Below are positions 5,855-7,460 of a DNA stretch of 7,460 bases, one piece after another; the first letter of the stretch is position 1, and the number at the start of each line of letters is the position of its first letter. The DNA is taken from NCBI GenBank assembly GCA_021782525.1, contig JAJXUY010000068.1, positions 1-7,460 on the forward strand, given 5' to 3'. The stretch is from Acidobacteriota bacterium (GTDB lineage Bacteria; Acidobacteriota; Thermoanaerobaculia; Thermoanaerobaculales; Thermoanaerobaculaceae). The position numbers were made by a program, and so were the translations under genes. The notes below the pieces were generated by a model. The model was not told where the DNA came from. It was given only the letters and a program-made list of their open reading frames with translations, and ran no database searches.

Positions 5855-7213
5855 CTGACGACGGATCACGCGTCTCGTCGCAACCGCGCCGGCCACGGGC
5901 CTGCAGGCGGAGGTCCGTTCACGCCGCGGACGGGTGTCAGCTTGTTCCTTTCGGGGCGATGCAACCTGTCGTGCGCCTACTGCTACCAGAGGGGGCGCCG
6001 GCGCCCGGGCGCGATGAAGTGGGAGACCGCGCGGGACGCCCTGCGCTGGCTTCTCTCCGAGTCGGGCGGCGTGAAGGCGGTGGAGTTCAACGGTGGCGAG
6101 CCGCTGCTTGCGATGCCGCTCCTGCGCCGCACGGTGAAGTTCGTCGAGGCGAACCGGACCGCGGGCGGCGCGACCGAGTACGCGGTCACGACCAACGGGA
6201 CGCTATTGACGCCGGAGGTCCTGGCGTTCCTGTTCGCGCACCGGTTCTCCCTCAACATCAGCTGCGACGGGGTGGAGGCCGCGCAGCGGCTTCGTGGCGA
6301 GGGCACGTTCCCGGTTCTGGACCGCCTTCTCCACCGCATCGGGGAGGGCCAGCCTCCCGGCTCGGCGGCACACGTGAAGATCCTGGTCACCGTGCTCGCC
6401 TCGACGATCCCTTTGCTGGCGGAGAGCGTTCGCTACCTGCTCGGAAAGGGTGTGCAGGCGATCGACGTCGCGCCCTGCCTTACGTTCGATCCCGCCTGGC
6501 GCGCATCGTGCCGCGAGGATCTCGAGCGGCAGGTGGAAGAGATCGTCCGCTCGTCGCGCGATCACTGGCGGCGAACGGGAACCGTGCCGGTGTCGTTCCT
6601 CGCGGGAGCCAGGCCGCCGGACGCCGTCGCGCCCGTGGGAGACCTCCTCTGTGGGGTGGCGGCCGTGCCATCCGTGAACGTTGACCCGGCCGGTCGGGCT
6701 TGGGCGTGCCCGCTGTTCGCGTCGTCGCTCCAGAGCCTGACGCCCCTGGGGCGTCAAGCCTCTCGGGCGCTCGACCTCGGTGAGATCTCGGCCCCTTCGT
6801 TTCCGCGACGTCTGGCCGGGCTCTCGGCGAGGGTGGGCCGGCTGCGACTGTTCACCGGTCGGCATGCGAAGCGCTCCTCGTACGGCCGCTGCGCCGACTG
6901 CGAATTCCTAACGGAGTGTCACGTCTGCCCGGGCGCGATCTCGCGCGATCCGCACCACAACGATCCGGACCTCGTGCCCGACTTCCTCTGCGCGTTCAAC
7001 GCGGTGACGGCTGCGGCCCGAAGGCGGTTCGACGAGACGACCGGCGGCGAGGTCAGCGCCGCGTGGCAGCGCCGGGTGGACGGTGCGGCGCGGGCCGTGA
7101 AGGACGCCGTTCTGGCCTCGCTGTGCAGGCTGCCCGGGCGGCCGGCGGGTGCGTTGGGCCGCCGCAGCGCAGAGGCGGCCGGGAGTCGCCGGAGGCGGTT
7201 CGTGGTTGAATAG
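5855..7213 (+). CDS. Radical SAM/SPASM domain protein (anSME/peptide-modifying type)
   Basis: The enzyme should use a [4Fe-4S] cluster to cleave S-adenosylmethionine and start radical chemistry; SPASM members commonly modify peptides or proteins. Numbering from 5855, the cluster motif CNLSCAYC has Cys36, Cys40 and Cys43. GGEP is at 80-83, followed by VTTNGTLL and NISCDG, typical of the radical SAM barrel. The C-terminal SPASM region carries Cys266 and Cys285 (GRAWAC, the Gx4C element), then Cys346, Cys349, Cys355 and Cys358 (Cx2Cx5Cx2C) and Cys379, enough for auxiliary Fe-S clusters. A basic tail of about 60 residues follows. The start is unclear. The frame is open back into the preceding gene (GTG 5681, TTG 5702, GTG 5768), but those extensions read like out-of-frame sequence. 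The CTG at 5855, 2 bases past the upstream stop with GAAAGG before it, is my choice; TTG 5942 would begin only 6 codons before the first cluster cysteine. The substrate is unknown. Confidence 0.85.
   Translation: MTTDHASRRNRAGHGPAGGGPFTPRTGVSLFLSGRCNLSCAYCYQRGRRRPGAMKWETARDALRWLLSESGGVKAVEFNGGEPLLAMPLLRRTVKFVEANRTAGGATEYAVTTNGTLLTPEVLAFLFAHRFSLNISCDGVEAAQRLRGEGTFPVLDRLLHRIGEGQPPGSAAHVKILVTVLASTIPLLAESVRYLLGKGVQAIDVAPCLTFDPAWRASCREDLERQVEEIVRSSRDHWRRTGTVPVSFLAGARPPDAVAPVGDLLCGVAAVPSVNVDPAGRAWACPLFASSLQSLTPLGRQASRALDLGEISAPSFPRRLAGLSARVGRLRLFTGRHAKRSSYGRCADCEFLTECHVCPGAISRDPHHNDPDLVPDFLCAFNAVTAAARRRFDETTGGEVSAAWQRRVDGAARAVKDAVLASLCRLPGRPAGALGRRSAEAAGSRRRRFVVE
7191..7195 (+). promoter_or_regulatory. 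Shine-Dalgarno site for uvrC inside the radical SAM gene
   Basis: GGAGG lies in the last codons of the preceding gene, 10 bases before TTG 7206 and 22 bases before GTG 7218. It supports the TTG as the uvrC start and suggests translational coupling between the two genes. Confidence 0.4.
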
Positions 7214-7460
7214 GGGCGTGGAGAGTGAGCATCCGCTGCTCGACCGCGCCCGGCAGGCGCCCGAGGCGCCCGGCGTCTACCGCTTCACCGACGCGAAGGG
7301 GAAGGTGCTGTACGTCGGCAAGGCCAAGCACCTGCGCCGGCGCGTGGTCTCGTACTTTTCGCGCCAGCTCGAGCCGCGTCTGGTCGGGATGCTCGCCCGC
7401 GCCCGGGGCCTCGAGTTCGTGGTCACCGCCACCGAGGTCGAGGCGCTGATCCTCGAGAAC
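7206..7460 (+). CDS. uvrC: Excinuclease ABC subunit C, N-terminal part (cut by window end)
   Basis: UvrC is the nuclease of nucleotide excision repair; recruited by UvrB at a lesion, it cuts on both sides of the damage. Only the first 85 codons are present, against about 600 in the family. They cover most of the N-terminal GIY-YIG nuclease domain, which makes the 3' incision: APGVYRF (the GIY element), VLYVGKAKHLRRRV (the YIG element with the conserved Lys and Arg residues) and SYF, then VTATEVEALILEN, which holds the conserved TE..AL-LE segment. Two starts are possible. TTG 7206 overlaps the preceding stop by 8 bases and has GGAGG 10 bases upstream. GTG 7218 begins 4 bases after that stop but has only AGGGG, too close. 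Either start gives a normal short lead-in. The tight junction with the radical SAM gene indicates co-transcription. Confidence 0.93.
   Translation, partial: MNRGVESEHPLLDRARQAPEAPGVYRFTDAKGKVLYVGKAKHLRRRVVSYFSRQLEPRLVGMLARARGLEFVVTATEVEALILEN

Overview
The window is GC-rich DNA with strong third-position GC bias. All supportable genes lie on the + strand. The gene content suggests a high-GC soil or sediment bacterium, most like Acidobacteriota (Thermoanaerobaculia/Vicinamibacteria-type). The pointers are an S9A prolyl oligopeptidase, a winged-helix/FHA regulator, and a one-piece receptor kinase with a cytoplasmic Ser/Thr kinase, one membrane helix and a long PD40/TolB-like propeller. This placement is inferred from gene style; no taxonomic marker is visible.

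Layout. 1-1629 is the 3' three-quarters of a prolyl oligopeptidase, with its N-terminus outside the window. A strong GC hairpin, probably a terminator, follows directly. A gene-poor stretch of about 390 bp then ends in an AT-rich, promoter-like patch. 2023-2760 is a regulator with an OmpR/CadC-type winged helix and an FHA domain; its reading frame breaks inside the last strands of the FHA domain, and the natural continuation is visible in another frame up to 2729. 2809-5475 is an 888-residue membrane Ser/Thr kinase with an extracytoplasmic propeller. 5538-5852 encodes a 104-residue helical protein with a basic tail and no recognised family. About 5855-7213 is a radical SAM/SPASM protein with a complete CxxxCxxC motif and SPASM cysteines, but no good standard start codon. 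The window ends in the first 85 codons of uvrC.

How the genes may work together. FHA domains bind phosphothreonine, so the regulator could once have read the output of the adjacent kinase. The frameshift and odd substitutions at usually conserved winged-helix positions suggest it is now decaying, unless they are sequence errors. The small protein and the radical SAM/SPASM enzyme are tightly linked, and the pair is the best candidate here for an undescribed system: an enzyme of a family that often modifies peptides or proteins, next to a small orphan protein that could be its substrate or partner. The enzyme gene abuts uvrC, so the three genes from 5538 to the window end may form one transcript, possibly extending from the kinase.
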